DNA of 64,000 bases from Aestuariispira ectoiniformans (GTDB taxonomy: Bacteria; Pseudomonadota; Alphaproteobacteria; UBA8366; Aestuariispiraceae). The notes beneath the pieces are model-generated. The model was given only the letters and a program-made list of their open reading frames with translations. It searched no databases and had not been told where the DNA came from. A program made the position numbers and the translations under genes. Location: NCBI RefSeq assembly GCF_025136295.1, contig NZ_CP062788.1:868001-932000 (forward strand). The letters run 5' to 3'. Shown here piece after piece: positions 7,514 through 17,293 of this stretch (position 1 is its first letter; the number at the start of each line of letters is the position of its first letter).

Positions 7514-8482
7514 TCAGCTCCCGGCATTCTCATTGCCGGTGATAGGCGTCACCGAACATCCCTGTGCATCCGGGTCGGTACAACAGGTGGACAGTTGTTT
7601 TATTGAATCCTTGTAGATGACATTCCAGGCATCCAGATTGTGGAAATTGCCGGGCGGCATCCAATGGCTGTTCGGGTAGCTATTGGCCCAGGCATTGCCG
7701 TTTTCGGGCGGGATTTCACCCGCGGCCTCCAGGATGCCCTGGCTGCAGGTGAACTGTGTGCCGATGCGGTGACAGCCCGTGCAGGTATTGCCGCGCGTCG
7801 TGATGGACTTCGGTTTTTCCCAGCCTTTGAAATCCTCGCCGATATTTTTGTACCAGCCAAACGGGTCGGTCGGCACCTGATGCCAGACCTGCGCGATATA
7901 GGGGCTGTACATGAAAGGATCGTTGTCGTGGCAGCCGCCGCAACCATCCTTGGCGACGTCTTCAGGTGCATTCCAGAAGTCCTTGGCCGCCACATGACCC
8001 GGCGGCGGGGTCTTTTCATTGGGCGGCGGCACGCGGGTGACATTCATGCCTTCCGGTGATTTGGCCGTCGCCTGAAACCAACAGGTATCACCCGTTGTCG
8101 GGTTATGGGCGACGATATCCACTTCGTCGAACATGGGGCTGTCGGCGCTGCGGATGGTCTTCTGGCGGCACAGTGCCGTGATCTGTGCGGTCTTGGTGTC
8201 AGACAGCAGCAGCGCCCGGGAATAGGGCACGCATTGCCCGTCATCATTACCAAGCGGCAACAGGGACGGACGGTCGCAATCCATGTCGGGTTTATATTCA
8301 ATCGGCGTCTGGCCGCCGTCGACGGTGATGGGGATCACGTCACCGTCCAGACAGTTGAAGGCGGGCAGCGCCTCAATCGCCTTGGCGCAGGTCTCACCAT
8401 ATTGCAGAACGGTTTCCGCCTTGCCCGGCAGGCTTGCCAGCATCGCCAGGGACAGTGTCACAAAGGTCAGGATTTTCCTCAT
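7514..8482 (-). CDS. Exported diheme c-type cytochrome
   Basis: The 322-residue protein has a signal peptide (about 1-22, ending GKAE) and two heme c attachment motifs, CGGCH (181-185) and CTGCH (234-238). Several further cysteines in the N-terminal half could form disulfides. It is the last gene of a three-gene operon with a molybdenum hydroxylase, overlapping the 2Fe-2S subunit gene by four bases (ATGA). The context suggests that it carries electrons from the enzyme towards the respiratory chain in the periplasm, as cytochromes do next to isoquinoline-oxidoreductase-type enzymes. The heme motifs are seen directly. The partner role is inferred. Confidence 0.85.
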   Translation of the reverse strand: MRKILTFVTLSLAMLASLPGKAETVLQYGETCAKAIEALPAFNCLDGDVIPITVDGGQTPIEYKPDMDCDRPSLLPLGNDDGQCVPYSRALLLSDTKTAQITALCRQKTIRSADSPMFDEVDIVAHNPTTGDTCWFQATAKSPEGMNVTRVPPPNEKTPPPGHVAAKDFWNAPEDVAKDGCGGCHDNDPFMYSPYIAQVWHQVPTDPFGWYKNIGEDFKGWEKPKSITTRGNTCTGCHRIGTQFTCSQGILEAAGEIPPENGNAWANSYPNSHWMPPGNFHNLDAWNVIYKDSIKQLSTCCTDPDAQGCSVTPITGNENAGS

Positions 8483-8997
8483 ATCACGGCTCCCGGCGTT
8501 TTCAGCAATACCTTTCTGGTGGCCTCGTAATAGCGGACATAGCCGGTACAGCGGCAGATATGTTCACCGAGCGCCTTTTCGATTTCCGTGTCCAGCTGGT
8601 CTTCCCGGACCGGGCTCATCTGCAGGTTTTCGGCCAATGTGACCGCCGCCATCAGAAAGCCGGAGGTGCAATAGCCGCATTGGAAGGCGAATTCGGTCAG
8701 GAAGGCCTCCTGCAGGGGGCTTAGCTGACCATGGGTCGCCTGGGATTCGATGGTGATGATATCCACGCCCTGCAGGCTACCGACTGTTGTGGAACAGGCG
8801 AGCGTGGTTTCCAAAGGGGCATCCTTGTGACGGCGAACCGCCACCGTGCAGGCCCTGCAGACGCCGATGCCGCAGCAGAATTTGGTCCCGGTGAGGCCCA
8901 GGTCCTCCTGAAGGAAATCGACCAGCGGCAGGTCCAGCTCGTCTTCTGGGGCTGTGACCATCTTGCCGTTTACGGAGAAAGTGACCGGATTACTCAT
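8479..8997 (-). CDS. Molybdenum hydroxylase 2Fe-2S subunit
   Basis: This is the 172-residue small subunit of the xanthine dehydrogenase/isoquinoline 1-oxidoreductase family. The plant-type [2Fe-2S] site uses the CGIGVCRAC motif (C42, C47, C50) plus C68. The second cluster uses CGYC (107-110) and CRC (148-150). It passes electrons from the molybdenum site to the cytochrome. No signal peptide is present, so export should occur together with the Tat-tagged large subunit. It overlaps both neighbours by four bases, indicating a translationally coupled operon. Confidence 0.93.
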   Translation of the reverse strand: MSNPVTFSVNGKMVTAPEDELDLPLVDFLQEDLGLTGTKFCCGIGVCRACTVAVRRHKDAPLETTLACSTTVGSLQGVDIITIESQATHGQLSPLQEAFLTEFAFQCGYCTSGFLMAAVTLAENLQMSPVREDQLDTEIEKALGEHICRCTGYVRYYEATRKVLLKTPGAVI

Positions 8998-11726
8998 GAT
9001 TTTGCCAAAGCCTCCTGAATCTTGGTCTGCGTGATGGGCAGGTCACGGAAACGGGTGCCGGTCGCCATGGCCAGTGCATTGGCAATTGCCGGTGGAACGG
9101 AACACATCACCGCCTCGGCAATGCCCTTGGCGGCCCATTCGCCGTGAAGCGGCGGCAGGGTGATCAGTTCCTGGTTCTGGAGGGCCACGTCTCGGGCCAG
9201 AGGCACGTGATAGCGGTTCAGGTTCCATTGGCCGTTCGCAGGGCCCGCCAGTCCGGGGGGCATGTCTTCCAGCAGGGTATAGCCGACGGACTGGGCCACG
9301 CCGCCCTGGCTCTGGCCGGAGACGATCCCTTCGGTGATAATCCGGCCCGCATTCAGGATGCTGACGGAATCGACCACGGTGGCCTTGCCGCTTTGCGGGT
9401 CGACGGTGACCGCGATCAGGTTGCCGCAGGGCGCGAAGGTGGTCCGGGAATAGCGCCCGGATTCCGCGCTGGGGTAATGTCCGTTCTGGCGGTTGATCAG
9501 TTCGGCCTGGTCCGAATTCGCGGGGAACAGGGCCAGGGCGTCGATCTCCCACTCGTATGGCCGCATGTCGACCTGATATTCCGCCCGGACCCAATGTTCC
9601 TGGAAATAGGCGTGGATCATGGCCTGGGTATAACCGCCGGACTTGAAGATTTCATGGGCCAGAACCGACATGGGCAGTTCCGGCAGGTTACCTATTTTAA
9701 GGTTTCCGTTTTCCAGCCAGCGGATGGAACGGCCGTGGAACCTGTCGGCCCTTGGTCCCAGAATCCGTCTGGCTGCTGGCAGGATCGCGGTGTCGAACAG
9801 GACCTTGCTGGCCTGTTCAATGGCATGAACCTGATGAAAGGCGGTGAGGCAGGCACTGGAGGAGCCGGAGAATTTCTTGGTCCAGCGCGGATTGTCCCAT
9901 TGGGTCGTGCCGCCGCTTGCCAGATCGAGGGCGGCGAAGACTTCCGGGTCGCCCATCTGAACCTCACGGGCATTGTTGCCCAGATAACGCGCGGTGACGA
10001 CGGCCAGCGTCGTGGCTGATCCGTTGCCCATGTCGACGGCGTTGCTGATCACGTCAATCCGGCCGTCGGGCAAAAGCTTCACCGCGCCCAGCATCCCGTC
10101 GCCGGAGGTGCCATAGGCCTGCATCGACAGGGCATAGCCGACGCCATAGAGCTGCCCATTTTCCGAGTGGCGCTTCTGTTCCTTGTAGCGTTCCTGCCAC
10201 AGGCGGTGTTTCTTGGCGATATGGCAGATTTCCTCCAGCCGCAGCAATTCGTTGACCGGTCCGCCGACCACCGTGTGATCGCCTTTGTAGAGGATGTTTT
10301 TCAGGCGCAGGTCAATCGCATCCATATTCAGGGCCTCGGCTGCCTCGTCCAGGCTGCTTTCCAAGGCGAAGAAGGCCTGCGGACCGCCAAAGCCGCGCTG
10401 TGACCCGCCGCTGATATTGGTGCTGTGTTTGGCATTGGCCTGAATGGAAGAACGCGGAATGGAATAGCCGCCGCCCGCACAAAGCGAGGAAAGCTGTGCC
10501 ACATAGGGGCTGAGGTTCTTACGTCCGCCCGCATCATATTCCATGTCGGTTACCACGGCCTGGATTTTGCCGTTTTTGTCCACCGAAACGCTTTCCTGCA
10601 GCTTGGCCGGATGGCGTTTCAGGCCCGCCTGGAACTGTTCGAAGCGGTCATAGGCAATGCGGACGGGCTGTCCGTTGGCATAGGCCGCGGCGATTGCCAG
10701 ATTCATGGTGAAGACCGATTTGTCACGACCGCCAAAGCCGCCGCCGGGATAGCAGGAATACAGGTTTACGGTTTCGACCTCGACCGGTGCTTCCTGTGAC
10801 TCGAACAGGGTTTTCGTTTCCTTGATGTCGTCGTCCGGTGATTGCGTGCCGACCACCAGATGCATGGTCTTCGTCGAGGCGTCATACCAGGCCAGCCCGC
10901 TTTCCGGTTCCATGAACATGGGGTCCATGGCCTGCATGCTGTAATCCGCCGTGAAGGTCAGCCAGTCGCTTTGTTTGATTTCCTCATTGATCAGGTTGGC
11001 ATATTTATCCGCGCGGGTGGCGTAGTCCGCGTCGCCGCCATTCTGGGCATAGGAGAATTTCTCCTCATTGCCATGGGTATAGCGCACGTAATTTGTTTCC
11101 GGCGGAAAGACCACATCCGGCAGGGGCGATGTTGGTGGGTTATAGACCTGGACATCGGCATTGAACTGCAGGGCTTTTTTCGCCGCCCGAAAGCTTTTGC
11201 GGTCCCTGAACAACAGCATCGCCAGCGGCTGTCCCAGATAAGCCGGAACGTCGCCGGGCACGACCAACAGGTCATAGCAGATGGAACTGGGCAGGGTGAT
11301 GGGATTGTCCTGGGTGGGGTCCAGTTTGCCGGTCAGGCTGCAGCCATAGCGGCTGGTCGCCGGAAGTCCGCGGCCCAGCATATCGCCGGTGATGATTTCG
11401 GATGGCCGCGCCGCATCCGGCAGCATGGAAAGGTCCAGCCCCTTGAACGGGCGGTCGGCATGCAGGGCACGCAGGATCATCACGGGCTGTTCCTGCGCGG
11501 GCCAGCCGTTCATATCGCTGGCATGATAGTCGCGGGCGAAAATCTTCTGGCCCGTGACCTTCGCCAGTCCGTCGATGCGGTACCGCGCCTTGCCGGGGCG
11601 GCCGGACCAGCCCGGCGGCGGTGCCAGCGCGGGCAGGTCTTCGGCAAAAACCTTCGGCAAATTGATGCAATTGACGGTAATGGCCGCGCCAGCGGATTTC
11701 AGCAACGTTCGACGCGAAAGCTGCAT
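8994..11726 (-). CDS. Molybdopterin-binding hydroxylase large subunit, Tat-exported
   Basis: The 910-residue protein belongs to the aldehyde oxidase/xanthine dehydrogenase molybdopterin subunits (IorB-like). It opens with a Tat signal, SRRTLLK at residues 4-10 followed by a hydrophobic stretch, so the folded enzyme is sent to the periplasm. The glycine-rich cofactor motif GGGFGGRDKS, the segment GGSQRGFGGPQAFFA and a C-terminal Glu in GIAE (about 871, the usual catalytic position) are present. These enzymes hydroxylate aldehydes or N-heterocycles with water. The substrate cannot be told. No FAD subunit is encoded, in keeping with cytochrome-linked members. It is first in the operon, and an AT-rich leader with a GGGGGA-type site precedes the ATG. 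Confidence 0.9.
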   Translation of the reverse strand: MQLSRRTLLKSAGAAITVNCINLPKVFAEDLPALAPPPGWSGRPGKARYRIDGLAKVTGQKIFARDYHASDMNGWPAQEQPVMILRALHADRPFKGLDLSMLPDAARPSEIITGDMLGRGLPATSRYGCSLTGKLDPTQDNPITLPSSICYDLLVVPGDVPAYLGQPLAMLLFRDRKSFRAAKKALQFNADVQVYNPPTSPLPDVVFPPETNYVRYTHGNEEKFSYAQNGGDADYATRADKYANLINEEIKQSDWLTFTADYSMQAMDPMFMEPESGLAWYDASTKTMHLVVGTQSPDDDIKETKTLFESQEAPVEVETVNLYSCYPGGGFGGRDKSVFTMNLAIAAAYANGQPVRIAYDRFEQFQAGLKRHPAKLQESVSVDKNGKIQAVVTDMEYDAGGRKNLSPYVAQLSSLCAGGGYSIPRSSIQANAKHSTNISGGSQRGFGGPQAFFALESSLDEAAEALNMDAIDLRLKNILYKGDHTVVGGPVNELLRLEEICHIAKKHRLWQERYKEQKRHSENGQLYGVGYALSMQAYGTSGDGMLGAVKLLPDGRIDVISNAVDMGNGSATTLAVVTARYLGNNAREVQMGDPEVFAALDLASGGTTQWDNPRWTKKFSGSSSACLTAFHQVHAIEQASKVLFDTAILPAARRILGPRADRFHGRSIRWLENGNLKIGNLPELPMSVLAHEIFKSGGYTQAMIHAYFQEHWVRAEYQVDMRPYEWEIDALALFPANSDQAELINRQNGHYPSAESGRYSRTTFAPCGNLIAVTVDPQSGKATVVDSVSILNAGRIITEGIVSGQSQGGVAQSVGYTLLEDMPPGLAGPANGQWNLNRYHVPLARDVALQNQELITLPPLHGEWAAKGIAEAVMCSVPPAIANALAMATGTRFRDLPITQTKIQEALAKS

Positions 11727-11831
11727 CGGACGGTCCCCCTGTTTTTGAATTTGTCCTGTCTTTTTTTAGGCGTTTTCAACATGCTATCGCAAAAGTTGTG
11801 CCTTGCGAAGCGAAATAATAGCGCTGATGGA

Positions 11832-13679
11832 TTATAGGCCGTAGACGACGGGCGCCAGAAGGCTGAATGTAGCCCAGATCAGAAGCATGAGCGGTATGCC
11901 CAGATAGAGGAAGTCGCTGAACCGGTAGTGGCCGGGACCCATGACGAGCAGGTTCGTCTGATAGCCGATCGGCGTGCAGAAGGAACAGTTGGCGGCGAAC
12001 AGGGTGGCGATGGCAAAGATATGCGGATCGATGCCGATGTTGAAGGCCATATGCACCCCGATGGGTGTGAACAGGACCGCACAGGCATTGTTGCTGATGA
12101 GGTTGGTGAAAAAGGCGACGACAAGGAAATAGGCCGACAGGATGATGGCCGGGCCGGTGTTGTTCAGTTCAATGAGAATATGTTGGGCCAGGAAGGTGGC
12201 GCCCCCGGTCAGTTCCAGGGCGGCCCCCAGTGCCAGCGATGTGGCGACGATGAAGACCAGATTGAAATCGATGCTGCGCAGGGCCTGCGGCAACCGTATG
12301 ACCTTCAGCAGCACCATCAGGGCGGCCCCTATCAGGGCCAGGACGACGATGGGAATGAGGTTGGTTGCCGCCAACAGCACTACGCCTGCGAAAATCACCA
12401 ATGCCCGTTTTGCCCGGTGATAGGCGGGCATGTCTTCCTGCGACTGGTCCAGGACAACGAGGTCCTTGCTGCGCTGAAGGGCGTCCACCGTATCCTGGGT
12501 GCCGTAGAGCAGCAGAACATCGCCGGGTTCCAGCGTAATTTCCGTCATGCGGGTTCGGATCATATGGGCGCGGCGCTGCAGGCCGATCACCACGCAGCCG
12601 AAACGCCGCAGGAAACGGCTTTTGCGGATGGTCGTGCCGGTCAGGTCGCCGCCGGGTACGACCATGGCCTCTACCACCTGACGATGGACGGAAGGAGCCG
12701 TGCCGCCGGGGCCGGAGCGCATCTGGAGGCTTTCATCGGCGGGGATCAGTCCGAAGCGATGCATGGTGGCATCCGTCAGAACCTGCCTGGTTGCCGCAAT
12801 CACCAGCATGTCACCCGCCTGCAGGGGCGTTTCGTCGAAGGGCGGCAGGATGGCGCGACGGTTGCGCCAGATCATCATGACCACGATGTCGGGCAGTTCC
12901 TTGAAATGCCCCGCGACCGGTTTCATCCCGACCATCGGGGAATCCTCCCGCAAGGTCAGATGCGCCAGAAACTGCCGCGACCCCCGGTTGGACAGTGACA
13001 CATTCGGCGTCTTGCGATGGCGCAGCAGAAAGGGCATCACGAAAAGCACGTAGATCAGACCAACCGCCGCCAGGATGACGCCGAAGCCGGTGAACTCGAA
13101 AAACCGAAACGGGGCCTGTCCCAGTTCCACAAGGCTGCGGGATACCAGAAGGTTGGTGCTGGACCCGATAAGTGTCGTCATGCCGCCCAGGATCGCTGCA
13201 TAGCTCAGGGGCATCATGATGGTGGCCGGGGATTGGTGAGTGCGGTTGGCAAGTGCCAGCAGGATCGGGATGAACATGACCACGACGGGGGTGTTGTTCA
13301 AAAAAGCCGTGATCACTGCTGCGCATAACAGCACGGAGACAACGGCAAGCCGGTTGCGGTTTTGTCCGGCGGTGGAGATCACCTGGGTGATCTGGACCAA
13401 GGCACCGGTCGTCACCAGGGCGCGGCCGATAATGATCAGCGACAGGACCGTGATCAGGGCGGGGTTGGCAAAGCCCGCCAGTAATTTATGCGGGTCCAGG
13501 AGGTTGGTGCCATTGGGGCCGGGCAGGGGCACAAGATGGAAGGTCAATGTCATCGCCGCCAGACAAAGCGTCGATGAAAGGATGATCGGAAGACGTTCCC
13601 AGATGTAAAGCACGACCAGAACCGCGGTGAAGGCAAAGGTCGCCCACATATGGAAGCCCGGTTCAAAGGTTATCATCAC
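11832..13679 (-). CDS. SLC13-family permease with TrkA-C domains
   Basis: The 615-residue membrane protein has about 11-12 hydrophobic segments split by a soluble block (about residues 205-420). That block contains two TrkA-C/RCK_C-like units, with the motifs MLVIAATRQVLTD and DVLLLYGTQDTVDAL. Conserved NNTP and SNNACA turns in the two halves match the DASS/SLC13 fold. Members import sulfate, dicarboxylates or citrate with Na+ or H+. The substrate is unknown here. It stands between the molybdoenzyme operon and lapA-like gene without obvious co-transcription. Confidence 0.88.
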   Translation of the reverse strand: MMITFEPGFHMWATFAFTAVLVVLYIWERLPIILSSTLCLAAMTLTFHLVPLPGPNGTNLLDPHKLLAGFANPALITVLSLIIIGRALVTTGALVQITQVISTAGQNRNRLAVVSVLLCAAVITAFLNNTPVVVMFIPILLALANRTHQSPATIMMPLSYAAILGGMTTLIGSSTNLLVSRSLVELGQAPFRFFEFTGFGVILAAVGLIYVLFVMPFLLRHRKTPNVSLSNRGSRQFLAHLTLREDSPMVGMKPVAGHFKELPDIVVMMIWRNRRAILPPFDETPLQAGDMLVIAATRQVLTDATMHRFGLIPADESLQMRSGPGGTAPSVHRQVVEAMVVPGGDLTGTTIRKSRFLRRFGCVVIGLQRRAHMIRTRMTEITLEPGDVLLLYGTQDTVDALQRSKDLVVLDQSQEDMPAYHRAKRALVIFAGVVLLAATNLIPIVVLALIGAALMVLLKVIRLPQALRSIDFNLVFIVATSLALGAALELTGGATFLAQHILIELNNTGPAIILSAYFLVVAFFTNLISNNACAVLFTPIGVHMAFNIGIDPHIFAIATLFAANCSFCTPIGYQTNLLVMGPGHYRFSDFLYLGIPLMLLIWATFSLLAPVVYGL

Positions 13680-13806
13680 AATCGCCTTCGAGATCGTTAC
13701 CGAAACTCAAATACTGGCAAAAAGATTACAGCGAAAATGCCTGAAAATCCCGTGATTAAAGATTTTTCGGGTCGGGTGGTATCGGGAAGCGGCGCGAAAT
13801 GAAGGA

Positions 13807-14157
13807 CTATTCCGCTTTTGGAAGGGCCGCGTTTTCCTGGTTGCCCAATGCGTCAACCTTGGCTTTTTCGGCTTCGCGGGTCCGGGCTTCAAGCCGGGTT
13901 ATTTCGCGTTCCTGGTTGCGGTTTTTGTATTCTGCCTGCCGTGCCCTGCGGCGGCTGCTTCCGGCGCCGATCCAGGCGGCAATGCCACCCAGGACAAAGC
14001 CGATGATGACCCCGACGAAGCCGACCATGGCGACCGGCATCGGCCATTCAAAAGGAAGCGGCCATAGCGACATCGGTACGACCGCCCGGTTGGAGACGGC
14101 AAAGGAAATCGCAACAACGGCAAAGATAACGGCGAGAACGGTATGAAGCAGGCGCAT
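13807..14157 (-). CDS. LapA (DUF1049) family membrane protein
   Basis: This 116-residue protein has two transmembrane helices (about 3-22 and 40-65) and a charged coiled C-terminal tail, as in LapA/DUF1049 proteins. In E. coli LapA works with LapB in controlling lipopolysaccharide synthesis. I set the start at ATG 14157 rather than the TTG just before it. It lies right after ihfB on the same strand, a common pairing of ihfB with a lapA-like gene in Proteobacteria. Confidence 0.8.
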   Translation of the reverse strand: MRLLHTVLAVIFAVVAISFAVSNRAVVPMSLWPLPFEWPMPVAMVGFVGVIIGFVLGGIAAWIGAGSSRRRARQAEYKNRNQEREITRLEARTREAEKAKVDALGNQENAALPKAE

Positions 14158-14195
14158 CAAGAGCCCATATCAGAAAGGGTTGAAGACAGGGCGGC

Positions 14196-14483
14196 TCAGG
14201 AGCCGTCTTTGTTCAGGCGCTCACGTAGAAGCTTGCCGGTTTTGAAGAAAGGCACTGCCTTTGCTTCCACGTCGACGGATTCACCGGTCCGTGGATTGCG
14301 GCCCGTACGGGCATCGCGATGCTTCACGGAAAAGGCGCCAAACCCGCGTAGTTCCACACGGTCTCCATCGGCGAGTGCGGCAGAGATTTCTTCAAAAATT
14401 GTGGTTACAATCCGTTCTACGTCGCGGTGGTAGAGATGCGGATTCTGCTGTGCAATACGCGCGATGAGTTCAGAACGCGTCAT
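14196..14483 (-). CDS. ihfB: Integration host factor subunit beta
   Basis: The 95-residue product [20 protein letters not shown]... is a DNA-bending HU/IHF protein. The beta-arm motif [12 protein letters not shown] carries the DNA-intercalating Pro, and [12 protein letters not shown] follows. Length and N-terminus match IHF-beta, which pairs with IHF-alpha in replication, recombination and sigma54 promoter bending. A longer in-frame reading exists upstream, but it runs back across a terminator. ATG 14483 is the family start. Confidence 0.95.
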   Translation of the reverse strand: MTRSELIARIAQQNPHLYHRDVERIVTTIFEEISAALADGDRVELRGFGAFSVKHRDARTGRNPRTGESVDVEAKAVPFFKTGKLLRERLNKDGS

Positions 14484-14650
14484 ATCCGGAGCCCCCGTGG
14501 TTCCTGAAGTTACGGCGCCGAAGGGCGGCGCCCCACCATAACCGAACCGGCTCGCCTCATCCTCGCAAGTGTGAGGTTTGCGATCCCAAGTCACTGGAAA
14601 AGCTTGCCATTTCGACTGTAGAAGGTCAAGGCAGAAAGCAGCAGGGCCGA

Positions 14651-14688
14651 TAAATAAAGAACCGGCAGCCCAGATAGGCTGCCGGTTC
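14651..14688 (-). terminator. Rho-independent terminator of rpsA
   Basis: GAACCGGCAGCC and GGCTGCCGGTTC form a perfect 12-base stem with a 6-base loop. On the minus strand it is followed by TTTATTTA. It separates rpsA from ihfB. Confidence 0.9.
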
Positions 14689-14746
14689 AAACCGTCGGAG
14701 GCTGTCCGTACCGGCGGGGCCGATACGGAAAACCACATGTCGGGCC

Positions 14747-16429
14747 TTAGTCCTTGGACGCTTTTTCCTGCAGGGCTTTGCCCAGGATGTCGCCCAGGGA
14801 AGCACCGGAATCGGTGCTGCCATAGTTGGCCATGGCTTCTTTTTCCAGGTCGCTTTCGAAAGCCTTGATGGACAGGGACAGCTTGCGGCTGCCTTTGTCC
14901 AGGCTGGTGACTTTCGCATCGACTTTTTCGCCAACGGCGAAACGGTCCGGACGCTGTTCGGAACGGTCACGGCTCAGGTCGGACTTGCGGATGAAGCCGG
15001 TAACGCCGTCGGCGATTGCAACTTCGATACCGTTGTCCTGAACGGCAGTGACGGTGCAGGTCACGGTCGCGCCGCGTTTGATGTCGCCCAGGGCTTCTTC
15101 AAACGGATCGCCGCTCAGCTGTTTGATGCCGAGAGAGATGCGCTGGTTGTCGACGTCGACATCCAGAACCTTGGCTTTGACCACATCGCCTTTGTTGTAT
15201 TTGGCAAGTGCTTCTTCCGGAGCCAGATCCCAGTCGATGTCGGACATGTGGACCATGCCGTCGATGTCGTCGGTGAGGCCGATGAACAGACCGAATTCGG
15301 TGATGTTCTTGATCTCGCCTTCGACTTCGGCACCCTGCGGGTATTTATCCATGAAGGAATCCCACGGGTTGTCCATGCACTGTTTGATGCCAAGGGAGAT
15401 ACGACGTTTGGCCGGATCGACGTCCAGAACCATAACTTCGACTTCCTGGCTGGTGGAGACGATTTTGCCCGGATGGACGTTCTTCTTCACCCAGCTCATT
15501 TCGGAAACGTGAACCAGACCTTCGATGCCCGGCTCCAGCTCGACGAATGCACCGTAGTCGGTGATGTTGGTCACGCGGCCGGTGAATTTCGCATTGATCG
15601 GGTATTTGGCTTCGACGCCTTCCCACGGATCGGCTTCGAGCTGTTTCATGCCGAGGCTGATACGCTGGGTTTCAGCGTTGAAACGGATAACCTGTACGTT
15701 GACGGTCTGACCGATGGACAGAGCTTCAGACGGGTGGTTGATACGCTTCCAGGAGATGTCGGTGACGTGCAGCAGGCCGTCAACGCCGCCGAGGTCAACG
15801 AACGCACCGTAATCGGTGATGTTCTTGACAACGCCTTCCAGAACCTGGCCTTCCTTGAGGTTTTCGACCAGTTCTGCACGCTGTTCGGCGCGGGTTTCTT
15901 CCAGAACCGCACGGCGGGAAACAACGATGTTGCCGCGGCTGCGATCCATTTTCAGGATCTGGAACGGCTGCGGGTTGCCCATCAGCGGAGTGATGTCGCG
16001 AACCGGGCGGATGTCCACCTGGCTGCCCGGCAGGAAGGCAACGGCGCCATTGAGGTCAACCGTGAAGCCGCCTTTGACGCGACCGAAGATAACACCCTGG
16101 ACACGCTCGTTGGCGTTGAACTGCTCTTCCAGCAGTTTCCAGGCTTCTTCGCGCTTGGCTTTGTCACGGGACAGAACGGCTTCGCCGTTTTTGTCTTCCA
16201 GACGCTCGATGTAAACTTCTACGGTGTCGCCGATTTTCAGCTCGGCGGGCTGGCCCGGTGCCGGAGCAAATTCTTTAAGGGCAACACGGCCTTCAGCCTT
16301 CAGGCCGACGTCGATCAATGCTGCATCGCTGTCAACGTTGATCACGGTGCCTTTTACGACGGTGCCTTCGAGGCTGTCGTTTTCGCCCAGGGACTCTTCC
16401 AGGAGAGCCGCGAAACTTTCGTTCGTCAT
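14747..16429 (-). CDS. rpsA: 30S ribosomal protein S1
   Basis: The 560-residue protein consists of six S1/OB-fold repeats. The repeats are visible as recurring [20 protein letters not shown] and [10 protein letters not shown] motifs and RISLGIKQ ends. S1 docks mRNA on the 30S subunit and assists initiation of structured messages. Length is typical for Alphaproteobacteria. It sits between cmk and ihfB in the conserved order and ends in a strong terminator. An upstream leader of about 135 bases before cmk's stop could hold an autoregulatory site. Confidence 0.98.
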   Translation of the reverse strand: MTNESFAALLEESLGENDSLEGTVVKGTVINVDSDAALIDVGLKAEGRVALKEFAPAPGQPAELKIGDTVEVYIERLEDKNGEAVLSRDKAKREEAWKLLEEQFNANERVQGVIFGRVKGGFTVDLNGAVAFLPGSQVDIRPVRDITPLMGNPQPFQILKMDRSRGNIVVSRRAVLEETRAEQRAELVENLKEGQVLEGVVKNITDYGAFVDLGGVDGLLHVTDISWKRINHPSEALSIGQTVNVQVIRFNAETQRISLGMKQLEADPWEGVEAKYPINAKFTGRVTNITDYGAFVELEPGIEGLVHVSEMSWVKKNVHPGKIVSTSQEVEVMVLDVDPAKRRISLGIKQCMDNPWDSFMDKYPQGAEVEGEIKNITEFGLFIGLTDDIDGMVHMSDIDWDLAPEEALAKYNKGDVVKAKVLDVDVDNQRISLGIKQLSGDPFEEALGDIKRGATVTCTVTAVQDNGIEVAIADGVTGFIRKSDLSRDRSEQRPDRFAVGEKVDAKVTSLDKGSRKLSLSIKAFESDLEKEAMANYGSTDSGASLGDILGKALQEKASKD

Positions 16430-16567
16430 TTAAGTTAGCCTTTCGTATATCACGTTATTCCGGCCGCAACGGTTGTCTCCGGCGGTCTCACCCCAAAATC
16501 AAAATGGCCTGCGCTGTGGGGCTCTAACGCAAGCCGACTGGCCTCCCGATGTCTTCGGCCTTGAGGG

Positions 16568-17215
16568 TTAGCGTAACTTTTCAGCCACAACAGGGGAGGC
16601 GATTTTCAGCGCTGCTTCAAACGCTTGGTCCGCATCCATGGCCGACGTATCGACCATTGTGGCGTCTTCTGCGGGTTTCAGCGGGGCCACGGCCCGGGCG
16701 CTGTCCCGCGCGTCACGTTCCTTCAAATCTTCCAAGACGCGCTCGTATATAGAGGTTTCGCCCCGTTGAAGCAACTCTTTGTGCCGTCTTTCGGCACGAA
16801 CTTCTACAGAAGCGGTCACAAACAGCTTCACATCGGCGTCGGGGCAGACCACCGTGCCGATGTCGCGGCCATCCAGAATGGCGCCTTTTTTACCGCCCGG
16901 CGGATTGGCCGCCAGGGACTTCTGGAAGTCCAGCAGAGCGGCCCGGACTGTTTCAATAGCCGCTACTTTGGAGGCGGCACTTGCCGCGGCATCGCTTTTC
17001 AACTCGTCGTCATCCAGCTGCGACGGCTGCAGGTTGCGCGCGACATCGCCTGCAGCGTCTTCGTCTTCCGGGTCACCGCCCAGACGCAATACCCCCAAGC
17101 CCACGGCCCGGTACAGCTTTCCGGTGTCCAGATAGGCAAAGTCGAAATGGTCGGCCAGGCGGCGGGCAAGCGTGCCCTTGCCGCTGGCGGCGGGTCCGTC
17201 GATGGCGATGATCAT
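16568..17215 (-). CDS. cmk: Cytidylate kinase
   Basis: The 215-residue protein starts MIIAIDGPAASGKGTLARRL, with the P-loop GPAASGKGT at residues 7-15. It includes the DGRDIGTVVCPDADVKLFV motif. It phosphorylates CMP and dCMP. It lies upstream of rpsA as in many Alphaproteobacteria, but its usual neighbour aroA is separated from it here by a protease-hydrolase gene. Confidence 0.97.
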   Translation of the reverse strand: MIIAIDGPAASGKGTLARRLADHFDFAYLDTGKLYRAVGLGVLRLGGDPEDEDAAGDVARNLQPSQLDDDELKSDAAASAASKVAAIETVRAALLDFQKSLAANPPGGKKGAILDGRDIGTVVCPDADVKLFVTASVEVRAERRHKELLQRGETSIYERVLEDLKERDARDSARAVAPLKPAEDATMVDTSAMDADQAFEAALKIASPVVAEKLR

Positions 17216-17293
17216 CTTTCGGCAACTCGTTTCATGTCGTTAAAGCTGCCGACTGATAGCCGATCGGTGGCGAGGCGACAAGCGGGTCGGTGT

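Noticed and set aside
14484-14738. Extended N-terminus for IHF-beta
   Set aside because: The extra 85 codons run through the rpsA terminator and have no homology. The usual 95-residue protein begins at 14483.
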